A stretch of DNA of 64,000 nucleotides from an uncultured Lentibacter sp. (GCF_937123735.1 NZ_CAKZKL010000030.1:1-64000), one strand, 5' to 3'. Shown: positions 25,005 to 34,479, counted from the stretch's first letter. Made by a program: numbers and translations. The notes: generated from the letters alone by a model not told the origin.

Positions 25005-26411
25005 GTGATCAGTGAGTTTGCAGACAGCGTTGCACGGCGGGCGGAGGGGCTGAGCCGGTCGGCCACGCAGGCTTTGACGGAGCCGGTGATCCGCATCGGG
25101 GTCACCGGGCTGGCGCGGGCGGGGAAGACCGTGTTCATCACCTCTTTGGTGGCCAATCTGTTGGATCGTGGGCGCATGGGCGGGCTGGCCGCTCAGGGGC
25201 GGATAGAAGCGGCTTATTTGCAGCCCCAGCCCAACGACACAGTGGCGCGCTTTGAATATGAGCGCCATTTGGGGGCGTTGCTGTCGCAGGAGCCTGTCTG
25301 GCCCAATTCGACGCGGGCTGTGAGCCAATTGCGCCTGTCGCTGAGGCTGGCCCCGCGCGGGCTCAGGGGCGCGTTGGGCGGATCGCGCGTTGTGCATGTG
25401 GATATTGTGGATTATCCGGGCGAGTGGTTGCTGGATCTGGGCCTGATGGGCAAGAGTTATGCGGCCTGGTCGGGGGAGGTGCTGGCGCGGTTTGCGGGGC
25501 GGCCTGAAGCCGCGGCCTATCTTGCCCAGGCTGCACGATGTGATGGTGCCAGCCCATTTGAGGAGCTTGAGGCGCAGGCTTTGGCCGCTGGGTTTGGCGC
25601 TGCGCTCTCGGCGGCGCGTGCGGCGGGCTATTATGATTGCACGCCGGGGCGGTTTTTGTTGCCCGGTGCTTTGGAGGGGTCGCCTGTCTTGACATTTGCC
25701 CCTTTGGCCGCGCCGCCAGAGGCCACGCGTGCCAGCCTCTGGCGCGAGATGGACCGGCGCTTTGAAGCCTATAAGGCCAAGGTTGTTGCGCCTTTTTTTC
25801 GGGCCCATTTTGCACAGATCGACCGGCAGGTCGTTTTGATGGATGTGCTTGGGGCGATTCACAGTGGGCCGCAAGCCTTGGCGGATATGCAGCGGGCCAT
25901 GGCAGAGGTTCTGGCCGCTTTCAAGCCCGGGCAAAACCCCTTTCTGGCCCGTCTCTTGCGCGGACGGCGGGTTGAGAAAATCCTCTTTGCGGCCACCAAG
26001 GCGGATCATTTGCACCATGTCCAGCATGGCGCGCTGACGGCGATCACCGAGGCGATGGTGCGCAAGGCCGCAGATCAGGCGCGGTTTGCCGGGGCAGAGG
26101 TGCAGGCGATGTCGCTGGCGTCCTGGCGCGCAACCGTGGAAGAAGAGCGCAGCCACGCGGGCCGCCGCCTCAAGCTGGTGCGCGGTCAATTGCTCGAAGA
26201 CGGGCGGCAGGCCGCTTTTTTTGCAGGCGATTTGCCGCAGAACCCCAACCAGATTTTGCAACCTGCCCAGGCGGGGGCGACACGCTGGCTGGATCAGGAT
26301 TACGAGATCATGCGCTTTGCCCCGGCCCGGCTGGAGCTTGCGCCGGGCGATGGGCCGCCGCATATCCGGCTGGATCAGGCGGCGCAGTTTCTGATTGGAG
26401 ACCGCTTGTGA
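25005..26411 (+). CDS. ycjX: YcjX-family P-loop GTPase/ATPase
   Basis: A 468-residue protein of the YcjX (DUF463) family. Walker A is GLARAGKT at 35-42, VHVDIVDYPGEWLLDL supplies a Walker-B/DxPG-type block near residues 127-142, and FAATKADHLHH (about 327-337) is the TKAD nucleotide-specificity motif. GTG start at 25005. It overlaps the following GNAT gene, and ycjF follows, reproducing the ycjX-ycjF pair seen in many proteobacteria where it is linked to envelope stress. The physiological role is not well defined. Confidence 0.9.
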   Translation: MISEFADSVARRAEGLSRSATQALTEPVIRIGVTGLARAGKTVFITSLVANLLDRGRMGGLAAQGRIEAAYLQPQPNDTVARFEYERHLGALLSQEPVWPNSTRAVSQLRLSLRLAPRGLRGALGGSRVVHVDIVDYPGEWLLDLGLMGKSYAAWSGEVLARFAGRPEAAAYLAQAARCDGASPFEELEAQALAAGFGAALSAARAAGYYDCTPGRFLLPGALEGSPVLTFAPLAAPPEATRASLWREMDRRFEAYKAKVVAPFFRAHFAQIDRQVVLMDVLGAIHSGPQALADMQRAMAEVLAAFKPGQNPFLARLLRGRRVEKILFAATKADHLHHVQHGALTAITEAMVRKAADQARFAGAEVQAMSLASWRATVEEERSHAGRRLKLVRGQLLEDGRQAAFFAGDLPQNPNQILQPAQAGATRWLDQDYEIMRFAPARLELAPGDGPPHIRLDQAAQFLIGDRL

Positions 26412-26842
26412 GCGTGGAGCCGGCCCGGATATGGCATCTGCCGAGGCTGCTTGGCATCTTGTGGCAGGCGACGCGGGGCATGGGCCCGGTGGCGCGGGCG
26501 CGCCATGAGGATGTCTGCGCGCTGGGCGGGCTCATTTGGCGGCGCAAGGTTCTCGTTTGGCGCGCTGGCGGGCGGCTGCGGGGCTTCTTGGCGCGCGACG
26601 GGGTGCGCCTTCATGCTTTATATGTGTGTCCGGGCTGGCGCGGGCAGGGCGCGGGGGCGGCCCTTCTGGCCTCGGCGCAGAGCGAGAGCGCACGGCTTGA
26701 GCTCTTCACCGCCACAGACAACTGCGGCGCGCAGCGCTTTTATGGCCGGCACGGATTTCAGGTTCTGCGTTCCGGCGTGGGACAGGGCAATGACGAAGGG
26801 ATAGCTGATCTCTTCATGGCATGGGAAAGGCCACAGCTATGA
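26408..26842 (+). CDS. GNAT-family acetyltransferase between ycjX and ycjF
   Basis: A 144-residue protein starting at a GTG that overlaps the ycjX stop. The acetyl-CoA loop is LYVCPGWRGQGAGAALLASAQ (about residues 70-90), and ATDNCGAQRFYGRHGFQVL is the typical C-terminal GNAT strand-helix. Its stop overlaps the ycjF ATG, so it is translated within the ycjX-ycjF unit. Acceptor unknown. Confidence 0.85.
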   Translation: MSVEPARIWHLPRLLGILWQATRGMGPVARARHEDVCALGGLIWRRKVLVWRAGGRLRGFLARDGVRLHALYVCPGWRGQGAGAALLASAQSESARLELFTATDNCGAQRFYGRHGFQVLRSGVGQGNDEGIADLFMAWERPQL

Positions 26843-27888
26843 GCACAGAGCGCACCGCCGCGAAGGGGCCTGTCCTGATTGATCTGGAGCAGGCCCCGGC
26901 CGTTAACCCGGCCCAAGCCCCCATGGTGCCAGAGGCGCCAGAGCGCCCAAGGCACGGTGGTGCCCACCGCGCAGAGCCGCAGGCGGGCCGCATGGCGCAG
27001 CTGCTTAGGCTGACGCGCCGCAAGCCTGCGCGCTTGTTTGGCTGGGGCGCGGCGCTCCTGCTTGGCCTTGCATTGGCGGCGCTTTCGGTGGCGGCCTATG
27101 ATTTCGCTGCGGGGCTGATCACACGGCTGCCGGTGTTGGGCTATGCGGTGGCCCTCGCGCTTACGGGGCTTTTGGCCCTGTCCGGGGTGATGGCGCTGCG
27201 CGAGCTTTTGGCTTACGGGCGGTTGCGCCGTTTGGAGCGTATTCGCGCGCGGTGTGCACCGATGCGCGCCGGCACGGACCTGGCGGCAGCGCGCCGGGCT
27301 CTGGCGCAGCTTCCGGCGCTTTATGCGGGGCGCGCCGAGCTGTCCTGGGCCTGTGCGCGCTATGAAAGCCATGCGGCCGAGGCCGTGGATGTGGCGGCGC
27401 TTTACGGGGTGGCAGAGCGCGAGCTGTTGCAGCCTTTGGACAAGCTGGCCCTGGCGGAGGTGGACGCGGCGGCGCGCCAGGTGGCGCTGGTGAGCGCGCT
27501 TGTGCCGCTGGCACTGGCCGATGTGGCCGTGGCTTTGGTGGCCAACCTGCGCATGATCCGCCGCATTGCCGAGATCTATGGCGGGCGCGCAGGGGTTTTG
27601 GGCAACTGGCGCTTGCTGCGCGCGGTGTTGGGGCATGTGCTGGCCACCGGGGCTGTGGCTTTGGGCGATGAGCTGATCGGCTCCCTTGCGGGCGGCGGAG
27701 TCTTGTCAAAGGTGTCGCGCCGGTTTGGTGAAGGCGTGATCAATGGCGCCTTGAGCGCCCGCGTGGGTTTGGCGGCGATGGAGCTTTGCCGCCCGCTGGC
27801 CTTTGAGGCGCTGGCGCGGCCTTCGGCTTCGGCCACTGTGGCGCGCGCGCTCAAGGGGCTGTTTGGGAGCGCCAAGGCCGCGGATTAG
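26839..27888 (+). CDS. YcjF-family (DUF697) membrane protein
   Basis: A 349-residue protein. The ATG at 26839 overlaps the upstream stop; an earlier in-frame start at 26821 is less likely. Two hydrophobic helices lie near residues 72-92 and 96-120, and the C-terminal cytoplasmic half carries YCJF/DUF697 features (SALVPLALADVAVALVANLRMIRRIAEIYGGRAG). It functions with YcjX in an unknown membrane process. The N-terminal 65 or so residues are Pro/Ala-rich and probably flexible. Confidence 0.85.
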   Translation: MSTERTAAKGPVLIDLEQAPAVNPAQAPMVPEAPERPRHGGAHRAEPQAGRMAQLLRLTRRKPARLFGWGAALLLGLALAALSVAAYDFAAGLITRLPVLGYAVALALTGLLALSGVMALRELLAYGRLRRLERIRARCAPMRAGTDLAAARRALAQLPALYAGRAELSWACARYESHAAEAVDVAALYGVAERELLQPLDKLALAEVDAAARQVALVSALVPLALADVAVALVANLRMIRRIAEIYGGRAGVLGNWRLLRAVLGHVLATGAVALGDELIGSLAGGGVLSKVSRRFGEGVINGALSARVGLAAMELCRPLAFEALARPSASATVARALKGLFGSAKAAD

Positions 27889-27989
27889 GCGCGCCAGCGG
27901 GGCGGATTGTCGCTCTGGACGGCGCGCGCAGAGCGGCCTATAACGCAGGGCATGACAGGTATGCCGTGCATCATCATACGAATTATTTG

Positions 27990-28017
27990 CCCGACGCTCT
28001 GAGCCAGAGCTGTCGGG
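27990..28017 (+). promoter_or_regulatory. hairpin in the ileS leader
   Basis: A 12-bp stem with a one-base bulge: CCCGAC and GCTCTG (27990-28001) pair with CAGAGC and GTCGGG (28005-28017). It is followed by AAAA, not a T-run, and lies about 70 nt before the ileS ATG. It is either a leader structure or the 3' end structure of the ycjF transcript. The rest of 27889-28086 shows no gene. Confidence 0.45.
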
Positions 28018-28086
28018 AAAAGGCGCTTGGGGAGCCCACGCCGCACCACCATCCATATTGAGAAACTGATCTGAGGGACGCCCACC

Positions 28087-30993
28087 ATGTGCGCCGATAC
28101 GCCTGACTATAAAGAAACGCTCAACCTTCCTGAAACCGATTTCCCCATGCGCGCAGGGCTGCCCAAGCGCGAGCCTGACTGGCTGGCGCGCTGGGAACAG
28201 ATTGGCGTTTATGACCGCCTGCGCGAGAAGGGGGAGGGGCGCAAGCCGTTTATCCTGCATGATGGCCCTCCTTACGCGAACGGACATTTGCACATCGGGC
28301 ACGCGCTCAACAAGACCATCAAGGATATGATCGTGCGCTCTCATCAGATGATGGGGCATGATGCGCGTTATGTGCCCGGCTGGGACTGTCACGGGCTGCC
28401 GATCGAGTGGAAGATCGAGGAGCAATACCGCAAGAAGGGCAAGAACAAGGACGATGTGAACATTGTCGATTTCCGCCAGGAGTGTCGCAAGTTTGCCGAG
28501 GGCTGGGTGGATGTGCAGCGCGAGGAGTTCAAGCGGCTGGGAATCACCGGCAATTGGGCCGACCCTTACTTGACGATGGATTACCACGCCGAGCGGGTGA
28601 TTGCGGAAGAGTTCATGAAGTTCCTCATGAACGGCACGCTCTATCAGGGCAGCAAGCCTGTGATGTGGAGCCCCGTGGAGCAGACCGCACTGGCGGAGGC
28701 CGAAGTCGAGTATCACGACAAGGAGAGCTTTACCGTTTGGGTGAAGTTTGAGGTTGTGAACGGGGGCGCGCTTGAGGGCGCCAAAGTGGTTATCTGGACG
28801 ACGACACCCTGGACACTGCCCTCCAACAAGGCCGTGGTCTATGGCGCTGCGATTTCTTACGGGCTTTATGAGGTCACCTCCACGCCGGAAGAATGCTGGG
28901 CCACTGAGGGTGACACATATTTGCTGGCCGACAACCTTGCCGCCGATGTCTTTGCCAAGGCGCGGCTTGAGGAGGGCATGTGGCGCCGTGTGCGCGATGT
29001 GCGCGCGGATGAGCTTGCGGGGATCAGCCTCAAGCACCCGCTCGCGGGCGCAGAAGGCGCGGGCGGCGAGTGGGACGATCTGCGCGATTTCCGCGCGGCG
29101 GAGTTTGTCACCGACACCGAGGGCACGGGCTTTGTGCATTGTGCGCCGAGCCACGGGATGGAAGAATTCGAGCTTTACCGCGACCTTGGAATGCTGGAAC
29201 AGGTCATCACCTATAATGTGATGGATGACGGCTCTTTCCGCGCCGATCTGCCGTTTTTTGGCGGCAAATACATCCTCAGCCGCAAGGGTGGCGAGGGGGA
29301 TGCCAACACCGCTGTGATCAATAAGCTTGTCGAGGTGGGCGGTTTGCTCGCGCGCGGCAAGATCAAACACAGCTACCCGCACAGCTGGCGCTCCAAAGCG
29401 CCGATTATCTACCGCAACACGCCGCAGTGGTTTGCCAGCGTGGACCGCGCGGTGGGCGATGGGCAGGACGAGATGGGCAAGAGCATCCGCGAGCGGGCGC
29501 TCAACTCGATTGACCAGCTGGTAAAGTGGACGCCACAAACTGGGCGCAACCGGCTTTACAGCATGATCGAGGCGCGGCCTGACTGGGTGTTGAGCCGCCA
29601 GCGCGCCTGGGGTGTGCCGCTGACCTGCTTTACCCGCGTGGGCAAGCTGCCGACGGAGGAGGGCTTCCTCTTGCGCGACCCCAAGGTAAATGCGCGCATT
29701 GCCGAGGCCTTTGAAGCCGAGGGCGCGGATTGCTGGTATGCCGAGGGCGCAAAAGAGCGCTTCCTGGGGAGCGATTATAGCGCGGATGAGTGGGAGCAGG
29801 TCTTTGACGTGCTGGATGTGTGGTTTGACTCTGGCTCCACGCACGCTTTTGTTTTGCGAGACCGTGCAGACGGCGCGCCCGATGGCATTGCGGATGTTTA
29901 CATGGAAGGGACCGACCAGCACCGGGGCTGGTTCCATTCCTCGCTGTTGCAGGCTTGCGGCACGCTGGGGCGCGCGCCGTATCGCAACGTTGTGACGCAT
30001 GGGTTTACGCTGGATGAGAAGGGCATGAAGATGTCCAAATCGCTTGGCAATACCATCGTGCCGGAAGAAATCATCAAGCAATATGGCGCCGATATCCTGC
30101 GGCTCTGGGTGGCGCAGACCGATTACACCGCCGATCAGCGCATCGGGCCGGAGATTCTGAAAGGGGTGGCCGACAGCTACCGCCGCCTGCGCAACACCAT
30201 GCGCTACATGCTGGGGGCGCTTGCGCACTTTAAGGAAGAAGAGCGCGTGGCCGTGGCCGAGATGCCCGAGCTTGAGCGCTATGTTTTGCACCGGCTCGCA
30301 GAGCTCGACCATCAGGTGAAGAAGGGCTACCGCGCCTTTGATTTCCAGGGGGTTTTCTCGGCTGTGTTCAACTTCTGCACGGTGGAGCTTTCGGCGTTTT
30401 ATTTCGATATCCGCAAGGATGCGCTTTATTGCGACGGCGACACGCTGCGCGCACGGGCGGCGCGCACGGTGATGGATCTGCTCTTTGAGCGGCTGACCAC
30501 ATGGCTTGCGCCGGTGCTTGTCTTCACGATGGAAGATGTCTGGCTGTCGCGCTACCCGCAGAGCGAAGGCTCGGTGCATTTGCAGGACATGCCCGACACC
30601 CCCGCCGACTGGCACGACGCGCCTTTGGCGGCCAAGTGGGCCCATGTGCGGCGCGCGCGGCGCGTGGTCAATGCCGCGCTGGAAGTGCAGCGCGCGGAGA
30701 AGGTGATTGGCGCGTCTCTTGAGGCGGCGCCTGTGGTTTATGTGCAGGAGGCAGAAATGCTGGCGGCGCTCGGATCGGTGCCGTTTGAGGATATCTGCAT
30801 CACCTCGGGGGTGACGCTGAGCGCGGACCCGGCACCGGATGGGGCCTTTGCGATGGCGGATGTGGCCGGCGTTGGGGTGTCTTTTGCCAAGGCTGCGGGC
30901 GACAAATGCGAGCGTTGCTGGAAGATCCTGCCCGATGTGGGCACGCATAAGCACGCCGGCACGTGCGGGCGGTGCAGCGAGGCGCTCGGGTGA
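28087..30993 (+). CDS. ileS: isoleucine--tRNA ligase
   Basis: A 968-residue class I synthetase charging tRNA-Ile, with editing of valine. HIGH is in PPYANGHLHIGHALNK (about residues 60-75), the editing (CP1) domain fills about 190-400, KMSKS is in KGMKMSKSLGNT (about 645-656), and a C-terminal zinc finger is visible (CERCWKI... CGRCSEALG). This is the bacterial type with the C-terminal zinc site. The length is typical for the group. Confidence 0.97.
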   Translation: MCADTPDYKETLNLPETDFPMRAGLPKREPDWLARWEQIGVYDRLREKGEGRKPFILHDGPPYANGHLHIGHALNKTIKDMIVRSHQMMGHDARYVPGWDCHGLPIEWKIEEQYRKKGKNKDDVNIVDFRQECRKFAEGWVDVQREEFKRLGITGNWADPYLTMDYHAERVIAEEFMKFLMNGTLYQGSKPVMWSPVEQTALAEAEVEYHDKESFTVWVKFEVVNGGALEGAKVVIWTTTPWTLPSNKAVVYGAAISYGLYEVTSTPEECWATEGDTYLLADNLAADVFAKARLEEGMWRRVRDVRADELAGISLKHPLAGAEGAGGEWDDLRDFRAAEFVTDTEGTGFVHCAPSHGMEEFELYRDLGMLEQVITYNVMDDGSFRADLPFFGGKYILSRKGGEGDANTAVINKLVEVGGLLARGKIKHSYPHSWRSKAPIIYRNTPQWFASVDRAVGDGQDEMGKSIRERALNSIDQLVKWTPQTGRNRLYSMIEARPDWVLSRQRAWGVPLTCFTRVGKLPTEEGFLLRDPKVNARIAEAFEAEGADCWYAEGAKERFLGSDYSADEWEQVFDVLDVWFDSGSTHAFVLRDRADGAPDGIADVYMEGTDQHRGWFHSSLLQACGTLGRAPYRNVVTHGFTLDEKGMKMSKSLGNTIVPEEIIKQYGADILRLWVAQTDYTADQRIGPEILKGVADSYRRLRNTMRYMLGALAHFKEEERVAVAEMPELERYVLHRLAELDHQVKKGYRAFDFQGVFSAVFNFCTVELSAFYFDIRKDALYCDGDTLRARAARTVMDLLFERLTTWLAPVLVFTMEDVWLSRYPQSEGSVHLQDMPDTPADWHDAPLAAKWAHVRRARRVVNAALEVQRAEKVIGASLEAAPVVYVQEAEMLAALGSVPFEDICITSGVTLSADPAPDGAFAMADVAGVGVSFAKAAGDKCERCWKILPDVGTHKHAGTCGRCSEALG

Positions 30994-31025
30994 GCGCGCG
31001 CTGAGCGGGCAGGGCAAGGGCAGAC

Positions 31026-31454
31026 ATGAGCACTTATGGGCTGCTTTTTGCCGTGGCCTTTGTGGCGGCGACGCTGTTTCCCATGCAATCAGAGGCGCTT
31101 TTGGTAGCGCTTCTGGTGCAGGGTGCGCAGCCTGTGGCCGCGCTTTTGCTGGTGGCGAGCCTTGGCAATGTGCTTGGCGCGCTTGTGAACTGGGGCTTGG
31201 GGCGCTTCTTGCTGCGCTATCGCGCGCGGCGCTGGTTTCCGGCTTCAGAGGCCCAGCTTGCGCGCGCAGAGGGCTGGTATAGGCGCTATGGGCGCCTTTC
31301 GCTTCTGGGCAGCTGGTTGCCGATCGTGGGCGATGCGCTCACTGTTGCGGCCGGAATGATGCGGATGCCGGTTGTGCCGTTTCTGCTTCTGGTGGCGGTG
31401 GCCAAGGGCGGGCGGTATTTGGTGCTGGCAGCGCTCACGCTGGCCTGGCTCTAG
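31026..31454 (+). CDS. YqaA-family (DedA/SNARE-associated type) membrane protein
   Basis: A 142-residue inner-membrane protein with three to four helices. FVAATLFPMQSEALLVALL opens it, and LLGSWLPIVGDALTVAAGMMRMP (about residues 95-117) is the family's conserved re-entrant block. YqaA proteins are short relatives of DedA permeases. It starts 32 nt after ileS and ends 4 nt from the convergent pcs gene. Confidence 0.85.
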   Translation: MSTYGLLFAVAFVAATLFPMQSEALLVALLVQGAQPVAALLLVASLGNVLGALVNWGLGRFLLRYRARRWFPASEAQLARAEGWYRRYGRLSLLGSWLPIVGDALTVAAGMMRMPVVPFLLLVAVAKGGRYLVLAALTLAWL

Positions 31455-31458
31455 CCCT

Positions 31459-32154
31459 TTAGCCGTTGGGCCCGTGCAGCAGTTGTTGTAGGGCCCCGGC
31501 CAGCAACAGATAGACCGAGCTGAGCACAAGCCCCCAGAACACCACTGGGATTGGCTCAAACCCTTCCCAGGCGGCGAGGCCGGCGAAGACTGTCCAGACC
31601 AAAGCCATGGGCAGGGTGAGCGCGCGCCAGCGGTCGGTGCGCACGGGGTGCACGAATTTGACGGGGACGAACATGGCGATTGTGAGCACAGTGACCAGCG
31701 CCAGACAGAGCTGCCAGGGCGGCGAGAGGGCAAACAGCACGAGCACCACCATATTCCAGCAGCCGGGAAAGCCGGCGAAAGAATTGTCGGCGGTTTTCAT
31801 GCGGGTGTCGGCAAAATACATGGCCGAGCCGAAGGTGATCACGATGATGGCGACCCAGCCGGACCAGCCATCCATCAGGCCCGAAGCATAGAGCGCATAG
31901 GCCGGGATGAAGACATAGGTGAGATAATCAATGATCAGATCGAGCAGGACCCCATCAAATTGGGGCGCGTTGGTCTTGACATTGAAGTGCCGCGCCAGCG
32001 GGCCATCGACACCATCCACCGCGAAGGCCACGATCAGCCAGACAAACATCATGGCCCAATCTGTCTGGATCGCTTCGAGCATGGCCAGCATGGCAAAGAC
32101 GGCCCCTGTTGCCGTAAGAAGGTGAACGGCAAGGGCTTTGGCTTGGGCTGTCAT
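31459..32154 (-). CDS. pcs: phosphatidylcholine synthase
   Basis: A 231-residue inner-membrane CDP-alcohol phosphotransferase that condenses CDP-diacylglycerol with choline. The modified signature of Pcs is visible: DG-x2-AR (Asp50 to Arg55), then a 12-residue spacer to G68-x3-D72-x3-D76, longer than the 8-residue spacer of other family members. About seven to eight helices. It overlaps the xerC stop by 4 nt. It implies phosphatidylcholine in the membrane, typical of this bacterial group. Confidence 0.94.
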   Translation of the reverse strand: MTAQAKALAVHLLTATGAVFAMLAMLEAIQTDWAMMFVWLIVAFAVDGVDGPLARHFNVKTNAPQFDGVLLDLIIDYLTYVFIPAYALYASGLMDGWSGWVAIIVITFGSAMYFADTRMKTADNSFAGFPGCWNMVVLVLFALSPPWQLCLALVTVLTIAMFVPVKFVHPVRTDRWRALTLPMALVWTVFAGLAAWEGFEPIPVVFWGLVLSSVYLLLAGALQQLLHGPNG

Positions 32155-33086
32155 GACCGGTTACTCGCAGACTTGGGGTGGGCGGTTTCGTATACATCAA
32201 GCAGATGGCGGGCATCAACCGCCGTATAGGCCTGCGTGGTGGAAAGCGAGGCATGGCCCAAAAGCTCTTGGATGGCCCGCAGATCGCCACCTGCGGCCAG
32301 AAGATGTGTCGCAAAGCTGTGGCGCATGGCGTGGGGCGTGGCCGAGGCGGGCAGGCCAAGCTGCATCCGCGCGGCTTGCATGGCTTTCTGGACCAGACGC
32401 GGATTGAGCGCGCCGCCCCGCACGCCGCGAAAGAGCGGGCCTCTGTCCTGTGCGGCAAACGGGCAGAGATTGAGGTATTGTTGCACCGCTTTGCGCGCCG
32501 CGTCGATGACAGGCACCACACGCTCCTTGCCGCCTTTGCCGGTGATCCGGATCACCTGCGCCAGGGGGGCATCCCCCATGGTCAGGCTGAGGGCTTCCGA
32601 AATCCGCAAGCCGCAGCCATAGAGCAGTGTCACAACGGCGACATCGCGCGCGCTGACCCAGGGCTCGCGCGATTGCAGTTCCAGCGCGCCGATGAGGTTG
32701 CGGGTGTCGGCCTCCGGCAGCGGACGGGGCAATTTGGCCTGAAACTTGGGCGCGCGCGCGTTGAGCACGGCAGTGGCCTCAAAGCCCTCGCGCGCGCCAA
32801 GCCAGCGGGCAAAGCTCTTGAGAGCGGAAAGCTTGCGCGCGATTGAGCGCGAGCCGAGCTCTGCACGGCGCAAATCGGCCATCCAGGCGCGCAGATCGGT
32901 GATGGTGAGAGCCTTGAAGGCCGCCAGCCCCGTTTCGCCGCCGCTGTGATGGGCCAGAAACCCCAGAAAGCCCAAGACATCATTGGCATAGGCGGTGTGG
33001 GTGTTTTGGGCACTGCCCTGTAGCGCGCTGCGGCTGGCCAGCCAGCTCTCAACCGCCTCTGTCAGGGCGGGGGACACTGGTGTCAT
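32151..33086 (-). CDS. xerC: tyrosine recombinase XerC
   Basis: A 311-residue site-specific recombinase that resolves chromosome dimers with XerD at dif. The catalytic set is complete: Arg161 in GCGLRISE, Lys near 187, His252-x2-Arg255 in HAMRHSF, His278 and the nucleophile Tyr287. A SAM-like N-terminal DNA-binding domain covers residues 5-95. The start overlaps the DUF484 gene stop, the usual neighbour of xerC. Confidence 0.95.
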   Translation of the reverse strand: MTPVSPALTEAVESWLASRSALQGSAQNTHTAYANDVLGFLGFLAHHSGGETGLAAFKALTITDLRAWMADLRRAELGSRSIARKLSALKSFARWLGAREGFEATAVLNARAPKFQAKLPRPLPEADTRNLIGALELQSREPWVSARDVAVVTLLYGCGLRISEALSLTMGDAPLAQVIRITGKGGKERVVPVIDAARKAVQQYLNLCPFAAQDRGPLFRGVRGGALNPRLVQKAMQAARMQLGLPASATPHAMRHSFATHLLAAGGDLRAIQELLGHASLSTTQAYTAVDARHLLDVYETAHPKSASNRS

Positions 33087-33790
33087 GACAGCCAGCGGCG
33101 CATGGCCCGTTCAAAGACGCCGGCAAAAAAGGCCAGCAGATCGGTGCCTTGTTGTGGCGTGAACTGGTGCGGATCCTCGCCGCCCATCAGCAACATGCCC
33201 GGCAGGCGGCCTGCGCCGAAATCCAGCTTGAGGCAGGCCTCAGAGCGGATCCAGGCGGCGGCCTCGCCATAGATGGGGGGGCCTTCTTCAAGCTGGCGCA
33301 GGGTGACTTGGCGCGATGCGCCACCGTTGCGCCCCGTGCGCAGATAGGCGTCTACAAAGCCCGGAGCCACCACGCTCAGCACATCGCCCAGCCGGGCCAC
33401 GGCGGGATCACTGTCATGGGTGACAGATTCCAGCACGAGGCGGATACTTTGCACCCGCAGGATTTCGGCAACGGGGCCGGCCAGATCAGAGAGGAAGCTC
33501 TCGAACGCCACCGGGTCCAGCATCCGCAGAATGGCCCGGTGCACCTGATTGGTGCCGGCCAGATTTTCATAGGCGGCGGCAATCACGCTGCGGTGGGTGT
33601 CTTCGAGGCGGTCAAGGCGGGCCTCAAGGCGCTCCATGGCGATGCCACGCAGATCAACGATATTGCCACCCATGGTGCGCTCGTTGGCGGCGATGAGCGC
33701 GCGCATGACATCCTGATCATCCAAGATAACATCAGGTTCTGTAATGATTTTTTCGCGCAGGACATCGTCCATGCGGGCCTTGCTGCTCAT
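33083..33790 (-). CDS. DUF484-family protein
   Basis: A 235-residue GAF-like protein, typically encoded next to xerC. I start at MSSKARMDDVLREK (33790), since the longer in-frame extension is atypical for the family and reaches into the transaldolase gene. A coiled segment (ERLEARLDRLEDTHRSVIAAAYEN, about residues 49-72) precedes the GAF-like part; LPGMLLMGGEDPHQFTPQQGTDLLAFFAGVFERAM ends it. Role unknown. Confidence 0.88.
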   Translation of the reverse strand: MSSKARMDDVLREKIITEPDVILDDQDVMRALIAANERTMGGNIVDLRGIAMERLEARLDRLEDTHRSVIAAAYENLAGTNQVHRAILRMLDPVAFESFLSDLAGPVAEILRVQSIRLVLESVTHDSDPAVARLGDVLSVVAPGFVDAYLRTGRNGGASRQVTLRQLEEGPPIYGEAAAWIRSEACLKLDFGAGRLPGMLLMGGEDPHQFTPQQGTDLLAFFAGVFERAMRRWLS

Positions 33791-33825
33791 ATGTGCCTCG
33801 TTTGTTTCGTGCTTTATAACACGTC

Positions 33826-34479
33826 TCAGAGAATTTTTTGACCGGTTTTTTCCCAATCGGTCATAAAGTCGCTCAGGCCTTTGTCGGTGAGCGGGTGGTT
33901 GGCCATTGCCTTGATCACCTTGGGCGGCGCTGTCATCACATCGGCGCCGATGCGGGCGCATTCAAAGGCGTGGTTCACGGTGCGGATCGAGGCGGCGAGG
34001 ATCTCGGTTCCGTAGCCGTAATTGTCATAGATGGTGCGGATGTCGGAGATGAGCTCGAGCCCGTCAAGGTTGATGTCATCAAGCCGGCCAATGAAAGGGC
34101 TGATGAAGGTGGCCCCGGCCTTGGCCGCGAGCAGCGCCTGGTTGGCGGAGAAGCAAAGCGTGACATTCACCATGAAACCCTCGCTTGAGAGCGTGTTGCA
34201 GGCGGTGAGCCCGGCCCATGTGAGCGGCACTTTCACGGCAATGTTTTCGGCCAGCGCGGCGAGCTTGCGCCCCTCTGCGATCATGGCGTCAGCCTCAAGC
34301 GCGACCACCTCGGCGCTGACGGGGCCATCGACGAGATCGGCGATTTCTTTTGTGACGTCAAGAATATCGCGGCCCGACTTCAGGATCAGCGAGGGGTTGG
34401 TTGTGACGCCGTCAACCATGCCGAGGGCATTGAGCTCGGCAATTTCGGCGATTTCGGCGGTGTCTACAAAGAACTTCAT
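33826..34479 (-). CDS. tal: transaldolase / fructose-6-phosphate aldolase (TalC/Fsa type)
   Basis: A 217-residue short transaldolase. The Schiff-base Lys83 is in [12 protein letters not shown], the substrate block is [29 protein letters not shown] (105-132), and it opens [14 protein letters not shown] start at 34479 rather than 15 nt earlier because the protein family begins MKFF. It acts in the non-oxidative pentose phosphate pathway or as an aldolase; the two are hard to separate by sequence. Divergent from priA across 80 nt. Confidence 0.92.
   Translation of the reverse strand: MKFFVDTAEIAEIAELNALGMVDGVTTNPSLILKSGRDILDVTKEIADLVDGPVSAEVVALEADAMIAEGRKLAALAENIAVKVPLTWAGLTACNTLSSEGFMVNVTLCFSANQALLAAKAGATFISPFIGRLDDINLDGLELISDIRTIYDNYGYGTEILAASIRTVNHAFECARIGADVMTAPPKVIKAMANHPLTDKGLSDFMTDWEKTGQKIL

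Noticed and set aside
27706..31017. A 1103-codon open frame on the minus strand opposite ileS
   Set aside because: It is the antisense of ileS, is very rich in Arg, His and Pro, and has no family motif; ileS on the plus strand is complete and unmistakable.
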